Shown here in pieces: positions 24,965 to 34,007 of a stretch of DNA of 64,000 bases. The stretch covers positions 62,001 to 126,000 of the forward strand of contig JALNZT010000003.1 of the NCBI GenBank assembly GCA_023229135.1. Reading direction: 5' to 3'. The position numbers were made by a program, and so were the translations under genes. Each line of letters starts with the position of its first letter. Position 1 is the first letter of the stretch. Source of the stretch: Bacteroidales bacterium (GTDB taxonomy: Bacteria; Bacteroidota; Bacteroidia; Bacteroidales; F082). The notes under the pieces are model-generated. The model did no database searches, was not told where the DNA came from, and saw only the letters and a list, made by a program, of their open reading frames with translations.

Positions 24965-25828
24965 TTATCCAAGATAACTTTTTAATATCTTACTTCTGCT
25001 GGTATGTTTCAGCCGTCGGATGGCTTTTTCTTTAATCTGTCTTACCCTTTCACGGGTGAGGTCAAATTTTTCGCCAATCTCTTCGAGTGTCATCGGATGG
25101 CTTCCGTTGAGGCCAAAATATAGTTTTACCACATCCGCTTCGCGCTGGGTGAGTGTAGAAATAGCCCGGTCGATTTCTTTGCGTAACGATTCGTACAAAA
25201 GTTCCGTTTCCGGTGTGATGGCTTCCTCACTTCTGAGTACATCATACATATTGTTATCCTCGTCCTGAATCAGCGGTGCATCCATTGAAACGTGCCTTCC
25301 GGCATTTTTCATCGATTCTTTTACCTCATTTTCAGTGATTTCGAGAACATCGGCTATCTCCTCAGCATTAGGCTCACGCTCAAATTCCTGTTCTAAGCGT
25401 GCATAAGCCTTATTGATTTTGTTGATAGAACCGATTTTATTCAACGGCAAGCGAACAATGCGTGACTGTTCGGCTAGTGCCTGAAGAATCGACTGACGAA
25501 TCCACCAAACAGCATAGGATATGAATTTAAACCCACGTGTTTCATCAAAACGTTGTGCGGCTTTTATCAGTCCCAAATTGCCTTCATTGATCAAGTCAGG
25601 AAGACTAAGTCCTTGATTTTGATATTGTTTCGATACAGAAACAACAAAACGAAGGTTAGCCTTTGTTAGCTTTTCCAGGGCAAGGTTATCGCCTTGTTTG
25701 ATGCGTTGTGCAAGCGTGACCTCTTCTTCAGCAGTGATGAGTTCAACCTTACCAATCTCCTGAAGATACTTGTCAAGCGAAGCAGTTTCCCTGTTAGTTA
25801 CCTGTTTAGTAATCTTAAGTTGCCTCAT
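24965..25828 (-). CDS. rpoD: Primary RNA polymerase sigma factor RpoD (short Bacteroidota form)
   Basis: This is the housekeeping sigma factor. It has 287 residues and lacks the long region 1.1 and non-conserved region, as is usual in Bacteroidota. Region 1.2 begins MRQLKITKQ with DKYLQEIGKVELIT. Region 2 carries LPDLINEGNLGLIKAAQRFD and FISYAVWWIRQSI. Region 3 follows, then region 4 with GLNGSHPMTLEEIGEKF and TRERVRQIKEKAIRRL. It lies 44 bases downstream of pnp and has its own terminator. Confidence 0.97.
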   Translation of the reverse strand: MRQLKITKQVTNRETASLDKYLQEIGKVELITAEEEVTLAQRIKQGDNLALEKLTKANLRFVVSVSKQYQNQGLSLPDLINEGNLGLIKAAQRFDETRGFKFISYAVWWIRQSILQALAEQSRIVRLPLNKIGSINKINKAYARLEQEFEREPNAEEIADVLEITENEVKESMKNAGRHVSMDAPLIQDEDNNMYDVLRSEEAITPETELLYESLRKEIDRAISTLTQREADVVKLYFGLNGSHPMTLEEIGEKFDLTRERVRQIKEKAIRRLKHTSRSKILKSYLG

Positions 25829-25872
25829 TTATTGTAAGCTTTATTTGGCATGTTGTACGTTAATTTAAAATT

Positions 25873-28020
25873 TTAGTTACGGTCATCATTGCCTTCCGGA
25901 CGTGGAATTAATGCTTTGCGCGAAAGTTTCATCTTATGTGTTTTGGGGTCGATACCAATCAGCTTCACTTTTATCTTATCACCCACCTTTAGCACGCTTT
26001 CTACTGTTTCCAATCGACGCCATTCTATCTCGGAGATATGCAGCAGGCCATCTTTGCCTGGCATAACTTCAACAAAAGCACCAAATGGCGTAATTGTTTT
26101 TACTGTTCCCAGATACACCTCACCTATTTCTGGCACGGCAACAATAGCACGGATGCGTGCTTTTACCTCTTCGATGGATTCTTTATTGGCCGAAACAATA
26201 TCAATAATTCCTTTGTCACCTTTTTCTTCGATAACAATGGTCGTATTTGTTTCGCGTTGCATTTCCTGGATGATTTTTCCTCCAGGCCCAATGATAGCAC
26301 CAATAAACTCTTTATCAATTATCACTTTCTCGATGCGTGGCACATGATCTTTGTAGTCTTCACGTGGCACAGTGATGGTTTTCGCCATTTCGCCAAGGAT
26401 GTGCAAACGGCCTTTGCGCGCTTGTTCCAGTGCTTGTTCAAGCACTTCGTAAGGCAGTCCGTCCACTTTAATGTCCATTTGGCAGGCAGTAATGCCATCA
26501 ACCGTTCCGGTTACCTTAAAGTCCATATCACCCAGGTGATCCTCATCACCCAAAATATCTGATAACACAGCAAACTTCTGGTTCCCCGGCTTGGTAATCA
26601 GTCCCATAGCAATACCTGCCACAGGTTTTTTGATTTTCACACCGGCATCCATCAAAGCTAAAGTACCTCCACAAACTGATGCCATTGATGAGGAACCATT
26701 AGATTCCAAAATATCGGAAACAATGCGAATGGTATAAGGATTTTCCTCCCTACTGGGAAGCATTGGTTTCAATGCCCTTTCGGCCAGGTTACCATGCCCC
26801 ACCTCGCGGCGACTCACGCCTCTGTTCGGACGGGCCTCACCTGTTGAAAAGCTGGGGAAATTATAGTGCAGTAAAAAGTTTGAAGTGCCTTCATGTACGG
26901 CACCGTCAATCATTTGCTCGTCCATTTTTGAGCCCATGGTAACGGTTACCAGCGCTTGGGTCTCACCCCGTGTAAACACAGCCGAACCATGTGCCGAAGG
27001 CAGGTAATCTACCTCTGACCAAATGGGTCTGATTTCGTCAAGTTTTCTACCATCAAGGCGTTTGCGTTCGTTAATAACGGCATCTCTCACCGCTTCTTTT
27101 TCCACATCGTGGAAATAACGTTTGGCCATTGAAAGCTTCTCATCCCGTTCTTCTTCGGGAAGACTTTCCATAAATTTTTCCAAGACAGCTTTAAAACCGT
27201 CAGAACGGGCATGCTTGTCAGGATTTCCCTGAAGTGCCAGCTCATAGCAAGGCTTATAGGCGTATGCAGTGATGGCTTCGCGCAGGCTCTCATCATTTGT
27301 TTCGTGAGAATATTCACGTTTTACAGTCGCTTTCTCTACCTTTTTGGCCAGGTCGATTTGTGCCTGACATTGAATTTTAATGGCCTCGTGAGCAATCTTA
27401 AGTGCTTCGAGCATCAATGCTTCTGAAACCTCTTTTGACTCGCCTTCTACCATCATAATATTGTCCATAGAAGCAGCAACCATTAAATCCAAATCGGCCT
27501 CCAACAAGGCACTGATAGAAGGATTAATAACAAATTCGCCATTGATATGGGCTACACGGGCTTCAGAAATCGGGCCGTTGAAGGGAATATCTGAAACACT
27601 GATAGCAGCAGAAGCAGCCAAAGCAGCTAATGCATCAGGAGCAACATCCTCCTCACTCGAAATTAAGCTTATCACAACCTGTGTTTCGGCGTGATAATCA
27701 GTTGGAAATAATGGACGTAAAGCCCTGTCAACTAAACGACAAATAAGCACCTCGTAATCGGACGGGCGTCCTTCACGCTTAAAGAAACCTCCCGGAAATT
27801 TTCCGCTGGCAGCGTACTTTTCTTTGTAATCTACTGATAGGGGAAGGAAATCAACATCTTCGCGCGCTTCTTTAGCAGAAACAACTGTTGCGAGTAACAT
27901 GGTTTTACCCATTGTAACTACAACAGCTCCGTCGGCTTGTTTGGCGAGCTTCCCGGTCTCGATCGTAATGGTACGGCCATCGGCCATTGCAATCGTTTGT
28001 GTAATACCTTTTGGGCTCAT
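25873..28020 (-). CDS. pnp: Polyribonucleotide nucleotidyltransferase (PNPase)
   Basis: PNPase degrades RNA 3'-to-5' with phosphate and can add tails. Its 715 residues contain two RNase PH domains (about 10-230 and 320-555), a KH domain with IIGPGGKIIQEMQ (about 570) and a C-terminal S1 domain (about 625-695, GTVKTITPFGAFVEVMPGKDG). The start at 28020 gives MSPKGITQTIAMADG. It follows rpsO (28121) on the same strand, the order often seen in bacteria, but the rpsO terminator lies between them. Confidence 0.98.
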   Translation of the reverse strand: MSPKGITQTIAMADGRTITIETGKLAKQADGAVVVTMGKTMLLATVVSAKEAREDVDFLPLSVDYKEKYAASGKFPGGFFKREGRPSDYEVLICRLVDRALRPLFPTDYHAETQVVISLISSEEDVAPDALAALAASAAISVSDIPFNGPISEARVAHINGEFVINPSISALLEADLDLMVAASMDNIMMVEGESKEVSEALMLEALKIAHEAIKIQCQAQIDLAKKVEKATVKREYSHETNDESLREAITAYAYKPCYELALQGNPDKHARSDGFKAVLEKFMESLPEEERDEKLSMAKRYFHDVEKEAVRDAVINERKRLDGRKLDEIRPIWSEVDYLPSAHGSAVFTRGETQALVTVTMGSKMDEQMIDGAVHEGTSNFLLHYNFPSFSTGEARPNRGVSRREVGHGNLAERALKPMLPSREENPYTIRIVSDILESNGSSSMASVCGGTLALMDAGVKIKKPVAGIAMGLITKPGNQKFAVLSDILGDEDHLGDMDFKVTGTVDGITACQMDIKVDGLPYEVLEQALEQARKGRLHILGEMAKTITVPREDYKDHVPRIEKVIIDKEFIGAIIGPGGKIIQEMQRETNTTIVIEEKGDKGIIDIVSANKESIEEVKARIRAIVAVPEIGEVYLGTVKTITPFGAFVEVMPGKDGLLHISEIEWRRLETVESVLKVGDKIKVKLIGIDPKTHKMKLSRKALIPRPEGNDDRN

Positions 28021-28070
28021 AAATATTTTTTAAATGATAACGTAATGTCGAAACTGTCTAAAATACAAAA

Positions 28071-28095
28071 AAAGGCAATCTACAAAATTGCCTTT
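28071..28095 (-). terminator. Rho-independent terminator after rpsO
   Basis: The stem AAAGGCAAT/ATTGCCTTT has a 7-base loop. On the minus strand it is followed by a run of T beginning CTTTTTTTG. It separates rpsO from pnp and may allow partial read-through. Confidence 0.8.
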
Positions 28096-28120
28096 ATCCG
28101 GACGTTTGACAAGTTCAGAA

Positions 28121-28390
28121 TTATTTTCTGATACCTAATTTCTTGATGATCTCCCGGTATCTTTCGATGTCTTTTTTCTTTAGATAATCGAGCAATTTTC
28201 TTCTCTTTCCTACTAAGCGAACTAATGAACGCATAGTGGCAAGGTCCTTTTTATTTTCTTTCAAGTGCCCGGTAAGATGCTTGATACGAAAGGTAAACAA
28301 TGCAATCTGACCTTCGGCTGATCCGGTATCCTCGGCGGAATTCCCGAACTCGTTGAAAATCTCTGTCTTCTTTTCAGCTGTTAAATACAT
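28121..28390 (-). CDS. rpsO: 30S ribosomal protein S15
   Basis: S15 binds the central domain of 16S rRNA. The 89-residue length is standard. Conserved segments include DTGSAEGQIALFT and HLKENKKDLATMRSLV, and the RNA-binding RRKLLDYLKKKD near residue 65. It lies upstream of pnp, a common arrangement. Confidence 0.98.
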   Translation of the reverse strand: MYLTAEKKTEIFNEFGNSAEDTGSAEGQIALFTFRIKHLTGHLKENKKDLATMRSLVRLVGKRRKLLDYLKKKDIERYREIIKKLGIRK

Positions 28391-28461
28391 ATCTGATTCT
28401 TTTCAATTTTTTTTGGGCTGCAAAAATAAAACTAATTTCCAAACTAAACAAACCTATTGTG

Positions 28462-29838
28462 TTAATCTTTTTTTATGTCCTCCGAATTATTTTCCGGATT
28501 CGATCCATGATTGATGTCAGCCGGTGCTTCCTTGCTATCTTTTCCGCCTTTTTTTGCCGCGCGATTTCGCTGATGTTTCTGTATACGTTCACGTATCCAT
28601 TTATTAAAATTGAGTGAATTCGTGTAAAATTCTTGTGTCGCAGTTGATTTTTCGAGCAACGGGATCAAGACAGATGTAAAAATAATACTGAACAAAACAA
28701 TGGAGAAAACAATGTTTTTGATCAACTCACCCCCTGGAATGCCCTGCTGCATGGGTATTGTAGCCAAAACTGCTGCCGCAAGTCCCTTGGGAACCATGGT
28801 TGACATATACATCATATCAACTTTATCTTGCTTAACCTTGCTTATTGGCATTGAAGCTCTTACAACAGGAATACGCAATAAAAACAAAATTATGGTGATT
28901 ACAAGGCCAATAAGTATGGGCACCCAATCATTTAGCTGAACGGATACACCTATATATACGAAGAAAAAAGTTTTGAGCAGAAAAACCGCCTCACCAAACA
29001 GTATCCGTTCTGTTTCATTGAGCGAATCAGGCTCTTTGGTAAAATATTTACTCAAAGAGGTTCCCTTTATAAGATCCGTATTAGCCAGACCAATGCCAAA
29101 AGCCAAGGCACTGATTGCCCCACTGTAACCTAAAATTTCGCTGATACCATATATAATAAAGACAAAGGCAGGTGTGGTGAAGATAGAGTTTTTGATATTG
29201 CGAATGCGGTGAAGCACCACGGACCAAAAAAAAGCACCAAGAAACCCCATGATAGAAGCCAAAATAAAGCTGGCCAGGATTTGTCCGATTGTTGTGCCTA
29301 CTTTAATCTCGCCTAACTGAATAGCTTCAATAAATGCCAATGCGAAAATAATACACAACACATCGCTGAAAGCTGATTCCAGGATAAGTATGGTGCGGCT
29401 GTTATTGCTAATGTTAAGCTGTCGAACTAAAGGAATTACCACTGCCGAGGAGGTGCCACCCACAATGGCGCCAAGCATAAAGCTAGTGAGTGGTGCCAAA
29501 TCTAAAATTAACCAGCCCAACAAACCTACCACAATCATGCTGGCAAAAAAGTTGAGGTTTGTAAGCAGTGAAGTTCCTCTCAGCGAATGACGGAGCGCGT
29601 CAATACGTAACTCTGTTCCGCCTTCAAAAAGTATGGTAACCAGTGTTATTGTCGTAAAAACAGGGCCTACAAGTCCGAATTGATCAGTGTTTATAATATT
29701 CAACACTGGGCCAATAAGCAAGCCAAGAATAATGAGTAAAAGCACGTCGGGGACTTTTTTACGGCTAAATACTTCTGCAAATACATGCGCCATAAAAACC
29801 AGTAAACCCACACCAACAACAGTAACGGCTATATTCAT
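28462..29838 (-). CDS. Na+/H+ antiporter, CPA1 (NhaP-like) family
   Basis: This 458-residue membrane exchanger has about 12 helices over residues 1-395 and a short, hydrophilic, charged C-terminal tail (about 400-458). The family signature of the transport core is visible in LFEGGTELRIDALRH (about 70-84) and in GGTSSAVVIPLVRQL (about 125-140). ILESAFSDVLCII (about 150) carries the acidic residue of the ion site. It should exchange sodium or potassium for protons across the inner membrane. The gene stands alone between rpsO and the thioredoxin-fold gene. Confidence 0.92.
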   Translation of the reverse strand: MNIAVTVVGVGLLVFMAHVFAEVFSRKKVPDVLLLIILGLLIGPVLNIINTDQFGLVGPVFTTITLVTILFEGGTELRIDALRHSLRGTSLLTNLNFFASMIVVGLLGWLILDLAPLTSFMLGAIVGGTSSAVVIPLVRQLNISNNSRTILILESAFSDVLCIIFALAFIEAIQLGEIKVGTTIGQILASFILASIMGFLGAFFWSVVLHRIRNIKNSIFTTPAFVFIIYGISEILGYSGAISALAFGIGLANTDLIKGTSLSKYFTKEPDSLNETERILFGEAVFLLKTFFFVYIGVSVQLNDWVPILIGLVITIILFLLRIPVVRASMPISKVKQDKVDMMYMSTMVPKGLAAAVLATIPMQQGIPGGELIKNIVFSIVLFSIIFTSVLIPLLEKSTATQEFYTNSLNFNKWIRERIQKHQRNRAAKKGGKDSKEAPADINHGSNPENNSEDIKKD

Positions 29839-29952
29839 AGTCGATAGTTTGTAAACATTAAAGAATAAAGCCTGAAATTAAAAGCTTTAGGCTGACAAAA
29901 ATAAACGAAAATCGTTCAATGCCTACAAAATCAAAAAATAAAACAGTCAGAC

Positions 29953-30456
29953 TTACAGTTTTTTGAGGCAGTTACGGGCTTCGCTGCACAGTTGGGCATC
30001 GGCACCGATGCAATAACCCCTATACTGACAAACTAGCTTTTGATTGACATCAAAAAGCATGGTCCAGGGTAGTTCGTGTACACCTAATTGCCGTGCCAAA
30101 ACACCATTTTCATCGATCATAAAATCGATTTCAGGTGCATTTACAGCTACATAATTTCTTGCCAGCACTGCGTTTCCGCTTTTTGGCACGGCTACAGCAA
30201 CAAACTTCACCTTTTGCCCAACTAGAGAATCTGTATAAATTACTGCCAAATCATCTAAAAAATGGCATGACTTTTCCTCATCAACATCCCAAAACAATAA
30301 GATCAAGACTTCTCCTTTGGAGACAAGTGTTGTAGCAGAAATTTGACGATTGTTTTTGTCGCGTAACGTAACATCAGGAAGTGAAAAAGATTGAGTAAAC
30401 CCACTACTGCCTAACAAAAACAGGCACAGCAGCATGAAAAATAACTGGTGTTTCAT
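29953..30456 (-). CDS. Exported thioredoxin-fold protein without CXXC
   Basis: This 167-residue protein has a signal peptide (about 1-21) and a TlpA/AhpC-like fold with the early LPDVTLRDKNNRQI strand. At the active-site loop it reads FWDVDEEKSC (55-64) in place of FWxxWCxxC. Both redox cysteines are therefore absent at the aligned positions, and only C64 lies nearby. The cis-proline loop (LPWTMLFD, P130) is kept. Four further Cys near the C terminus (C143, C149, C157, C163) could form disulfides. It may have a binding or structural role in place of thiol exchange. It is divergent from crtI, 165 bases away. Confidence 0.82.
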   Translation of the reverse strand: MKHQLFFMLLCLFLLGSSGFTQSFSLPDVTLRDKNNRQISATTLVSKGEVLILLFWDVDEEKSCHFLDDLAVIYTDSLVGQKVKFVAVAVPKSGNAVLARNYVAVNAPEIDFMIDENGVLARQLGVHELPWTMLFDVNQKLVCQYRGYCIGADAQLCSEARNCLKKL

Positions 30457-30570
30457 AGCAATTGTTTTTTCAGGAAGCAGACTGATTTGGCGGTTGATTG
30501 CATCAAAGATAAACGAAAAAATAAAAAGTCAACATTTTTTAAAAAAAATCTGAACATTAAACAAGTCTTT

Positions 30571-30604
30571 TTTGTTTAACGTTTATATTGTTTTGTTAAA
30601 CAAA
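30571..30604. promoter_or_regulatory. Operator-like inverted repeat upstream of crtI
   Basis: The arms TTTGTTTAAC (30571-30580) and GTTAAACAAA (30595-30604) are perfect complements separated by 14 bases. A further half-like TTAAACAA lies at 30557-30564. The repeat ends 17 bases before the crtI ATG, so a bound regulator would block or activate this promoter. Carotenoid operons in related bacteria are often under MerR/LitR-type control. No such regulator gene is in the window. Confidence 0.5.
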
Positions 30605-30621
30605 CCAATTAAATCTAAAAT

Positions 30622-32097
30622 ATGAAAAGAGTAATTATTATTGGTGCTGGTTTTTCAGGGCTTTCTACAGCAGCAGTTCTTGCAAAGGCAGGATTTGATG
30701 TACAGGTAATTGAGAAACATGAGATGGCCGGCGGACGTGCCCGTAAATTTTCTGAAGCTGGTTTTACCTTTGATATGGGGCCAAGTTGGTATTGGATGCC
30801 TGACGTTTTCGAAGGTTTTTTTGAACTTTTCGACAAGAAAGTTTCTGATTATTACAAATTAATACGCCTGGATCCTTCTTACACGATATTTTTCGGGCCG
30901 GGCGACAAAGTCGATCTTCCTGCTGATACACAAGCACTTTATAATTTATTTGAAAGCATTGAAACCGGTAGTGCCAAAAAACTTAGAAAGTTTTTGGATG
31001 AAGCTGCTTATAAATATGAAGTTGGCATAAAAACCCTGGTTTTTAAACCCAACAAATCTGCCTTGGAATATTTTGATCTTAAAATCATGCGTTCGGCACT
31101 CAAAATGCACCTGATCAATTCGTTTCACAGCTATATCCGCAAGTATTTTACACATCCCAAATTGCTACGCATTTTGGAGTTCCCAATCTTATTTTTGGGT
31201 GCCACAGCTGCAAAAACACCAGCTTTGTATAGCCTGATGAATTATGGCGACATGATGCTCGGCACCTGGTATCCCGAAGGCGGCATGTATAAGGTGGTAG
31301 CGGGTTTTCAGAAACTGGCCGAAGAGATGGGTGTAAAATTTCGTTTCAACGAAGAGGTGAAAAGCTTTGAATTTACCAATAATCTGGTGTCAGGAGTAGT
31401 CACAAACAGCAACAGCTATCAGGCTGATTACGTGATTGCAAGTGCAGACTATCACCACGTTGAGCAAAAAATTCTGCCAGAGCAATACCGCAATTACAAA
31501 GCTTCCTACTGGGAATCGCGTACCATGTCGCCCTCATCACTGATTTACTTTCTGGGAATAGATAAAAAGCTCGACGGTATGCAGCACCATGCTTTGATCT
31601 TCAATGACGAATTTGAGAAACATGCGGAGCAGATCTACGAAAATCCACAATGGCCCGATAATCCTTCGGTTTATTTAAGTTGTACCTCGCAAACAGATGC
31701 TACTGTGGCACCAGCAGGTAAAGAAAACCTACTTATACTTATTCCAGTTGCACCAGGGCTGCATGACACCGACGAAGTCCGTCAGCATTATTTCAATTTC
31801 TCGATTCAACGCATTGAAGAAACCCTCGGCAACAGTTTCAAAAACGACATTATTTACCGCAGAGACTATTCCAACCGCGATTTTGCCAAAGACTATCACG
31901 CCTTTAAAGGCAATGCATACGGATTAGCCAACACCCTGATGCAGACCGCCATACTAAAACCTTCTATGTTTAACAAAAAACTGAAAAATCTCCTTTATAC
32001 CGGTCAGTTAACGATACCGGGACCTGGTGTTCCTCCAGCAATTATCTCCGGACAAGTTGCGGCAGATCAGATCATTAAAAAGGAGAAAAAACAATAA
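30622..32097 (+). CDS. crtI: Phytoene desaturase
   Basis: CrtI desaturates phytoene to lycopene, using FAD at the membrane surface. The 491-residue protein opens with the dinucleotide fold IIIGAGFSGLSTAAVLAKAG (about 4-23) and EKHEMAGGRA. It ends with the carotene-desaturase signature LYTGQLTIPGPGVPPAIISG near 457-476. It is the first gene of a tight operon: crtB begins 18 bases after it, followed by a small unknown gene, idi and crtZ. Expression may be controlled by the palindrome just upstream. Confidence 0.96.
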   Translation: MKRVIIIGAGFSGLSTAAVLAKAGFDVQVIEKHEMAGGRARKFSEAGFTFDMGPSWYWMPDVFEGFFELFDKKVSDYYKLIRLDPSYTIFFGPGDKVDLPADTQALYNLFESIETGSAKKLRKFLDEAAYKYEVGIKTLVFKPNKSALEYFDLKIMRSALKMHLINSFHSYIRKYFTHPKLLRILEFPILFLGATAAKTPALYSLMNYGDMMLGTWYPEGGMYKVVAGFQKLAEEMGVKFRFNEEVKSFEFTNNLVSGVVTNSNSYQADYVIASADYHHVEQKILPEQYRNYKASYWESRTMSPSSLIYFLGIDKKLDGMQHHALIFNDEFEKHAEQIYENPQWPDNPSVYLSCTSQTDATVAPAGKENLLILIPVAPGLHDTDEVRQHYFNFSIQRIEETLGNSFKNDIIYRRDYSNRDFAKDYHAFKGNAYGLANTLMQTAILKPSMFNKKLKNLLYTGQLTIPGPGVPPAIISGQVAADQIIKKEKKQ

Positions 32098-32115
32098 CCC
32101 ACAAATTTCATCATC

Positions 32116-32955
32116 ATGAAATCACTCTATCACGACATTTCACAAAAAACAAGCAAACTTACTACGCGCACATACAGCACATCATTTTCGCTTGGCATCA
32201 GGCTGTTTCATAAAAAATACCATGACCCTATCTATGCCATATACGGTTTTGTGCGCATGGCCGACGAAATTGTTGATACTTTCCACGAATATGACAAAAA
32301 ACGGCTGCTCGAAGAGTTTAGACGTGATACCATTTTGGCTATAGAGTACGGCATCAGCCTAAATCCCCTCTTGCAAAGTTTTCAGGACACAGTGCATAAA
32401 TACAATATTGACTGGTGGTTAATCGATCGTTTTTTAAAAAGCATGGAGATGGATTTAGACGACTTGGAATACGACCAAAAAACCTTTGAAGATTACATCT
32501 TAGGCTCGGCAGAAGTGGTTGGCCTGATGTGCCTAAAAGTCTTCACCCAAGGTGACGAAGAAAATTATAAATCCATGGAATACGGCGCTATGCGTTTAGG
32601 ATCGGCTTTTCAAAAGATCAATTTCCTACGCGATTTATATGCCGACCACCTATATTTGGGACGTACCTATTTCCCGAATCTCAACCTGAATAATTTTGAC
32701 CAAGCCAGCAAAGTGCGTATTGAAGCTGATATCGAAAAAGACTTCCAGGACGGACTTGCAGGCATCAGAAAATTACCCGCTGGGGTGCGCTATGGCGTTT
32801 ATGTGGCTTATGTGTATTACCATAATTTATTCCAGAAAATCAAAAGGCTACAGTCAGAAAAACTATTGGAAAACAAACGCATACGTGTTCCAAATCCAGT
32901 AAAATACAGCATGTTAGTGAGTTCATACTTGCGTTATCAATTAAATCTTCTTTAA
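32116..32955 (+). CDS. crtB: Phytoene synthase
   Basis: CrtB condenses two geranylgeranyl diphosphates to phytoene, the first committed carotenoid step. The 279 residues carry the two acidic metal-binding motifs of squalene/phytoene synthases: DEIVD (D50-D54) and the later NFLRDLYADH. RTYSTSFSLGIRL near residue 18-30 is the usual N-terminal block. It lies between crtI and a small hypothetical gene, with a 3-base gap to the latter, and is clearly co-transcribed with them. Confidence 0.96.
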   Translation: MKSLYHDISQKTSKLTTRTYSTSFSLGIRLFHKKYHDPIYAIYGFVRMADEIVDTFHEYDKKRLLEEFRRDTILAIEYGISLNPLLQSFQDTVHKYNIDWWLIDRFLKSMEMDLDDLEYDQKTFEDYILGSAEVVGLMCLKVFTQGDEENYKSMEYGAMRLGSAFQKINFLRDLYADHLYLGRTYFPNLNLNNFDQASKVRIEADIEKDFQDGLAGIRKLPAGVRYGVYVAYVYYHNLFQKIKRLQSEKLLENKRIRVPNPVKYSMLVSSYLRYQLNLL

Positions 32956-32958
32956 AAT

Positions 32959-33465
32959 ATGTACCTGATCTGGTTATTATTGTTAGTTTTACCCACAAAT
33001 GAATCCGGGTTGTTGACCCAATCCAGGCAGCTGTTTTTCAATTTTAACACTGAAAAATGCACACCTGAAAAGCTCTTTGATTTACTCGAAAAAAATAACA
33101 CTAACAATCCCGTCTTGTTAGCTTACAAAGGTTCAGCCAAAGCTAGCTCAGCCGATTGTGCCTTTTTGCCGAACACCAAATTAAAACGTTTTAACGAAGG
33201 TGTAAAATTAATCAATGAGGCCATCAAGCTTGACAAGTCAAATGCCGAAATCAGATTTTTACGACTTAGCGTGCAGTCCAAAGCACCGGGATTTTTGGGA
33301 TATAACGACAATATTTCTGAAGATAAAAGTTATGTTTTAAAAGCCTTAAACAATAATTATTATCTCTGGAACGATGAATCGTTTACCCGTAATGTGATAA
33401 GTTTTTTGCAGAAAAATGTAGAGTTAACAGATCAAGAGTCGAAATTACTTCAACAGCTCAAATAA
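32959..33465 (+). CDS. Hypothetical exported helical protein inside the carotenoid operon
   Basis: This 168-residue protein has a hydrophobic N terminus (MYLIWLLLLVLPTNES), probably a signal peptide or anchor. A helical TPR-like body follows: TPEKLFDLLEKNN, NPVLLAYKGSAKASSADCAF, then GVKLINEAIKLDKSNAEIRF. It lies three bases after crtB and 13 bases before idi, so it belongs to the operon. Its role is unknown. A scaffold for carotenoid enzymes at the membrane is possible but unsupported. Confidence 0.75.
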   Translation: MYLIWLLLLVLPTNESGLLTQSRQLFFNFNTEKCTPEKLFDLLEKNNTNNPVLLAYKGSAKASSADCAFLPNTKLKRFNEGVKLINEAIKLDKSNAEIRFLRLSVQSKAPGFLGYNDNISEDKSYVLKALNNNYYLWNDESFTRNVISFLQKNVELTDQESKLLQQLK

Positions 33466-33478
33466 AATTGAAAAATCA

Positions 33479-34006
33479 ATGAAAGAACAAGTTATTTTAG
33501 TGGATACCAACGACAATCCACAAGGACTAATGGAAAAAATGGAAGCACACGAAAAAGGAATTTTGCATCGTGCTTTCTCAATTTTTATTTTCAACAGTAA
33601 AAATGAGCTAATGCTGCAACAGCGTGCCTTTACAAAGTACCATACGCCGGGATTATGGGCCAACACTTGCTGTAGTCACCCACGCGATGGGGAAACATTA
33701 GAACAAGCTACTTCGCGCAGGCTGATGGAAGAAATGGGCATGCAATGCGAGATCACCAAAGTGTTTTCGTTCGTATATAAAGGTGATGTGGGCCAGGGAC
33801 TTATTGAGCATGAGTTTGATCATGTTTTTATTGGCCACTCTGATGCACAACCTATAATAAATAAAGAGGAAGTCGAGACTTGGAAATATGCCAGCATGAA
33901 AGACATCAAGGCTGACATGACCAGAAATCCCGAAAAATATACCGTTTGGTTTCGCATCGCCTTTGATGAAGTGAATAATTACCTAAACAAGCAAAAAACA
34001 GATTAA
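33479..34006 (+). CDS. idi: Isopentenyl-diphosphate delta-isomerase, type I
   Basis: Idi interconverts isopentenyl and dimethylallyl diphosphate and so balances precursors for geranylgeranyl diphosphate. The 175-residue Nudix-fold protein has the catalytic cysteine in ANTCCSHPRDGE (about 58-69), the Nudix-like segment EQATSRRLMEEMG and the later EHEFDHVFIGH. It lies in the crt operon, one base before the GTG of crtZ. Confidence 0.96.
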   Translation: MKEQVILVDTNDNPQGLMEKMEAHEKGILHRAFSIFIFNSKNELMLQQRAFTKYHTPGLWANTCCSHPRDGETLEQATSRRLMEEMGMQCEITKVFSFVYKGDVGQGLIEHEFDHVFIGHSDAQPIINKEEVETWKYASMKDIKADMTRNPEKYTVWFRIAFDEVNNYLNKQKTD

Positions 34007-34007
34007 A

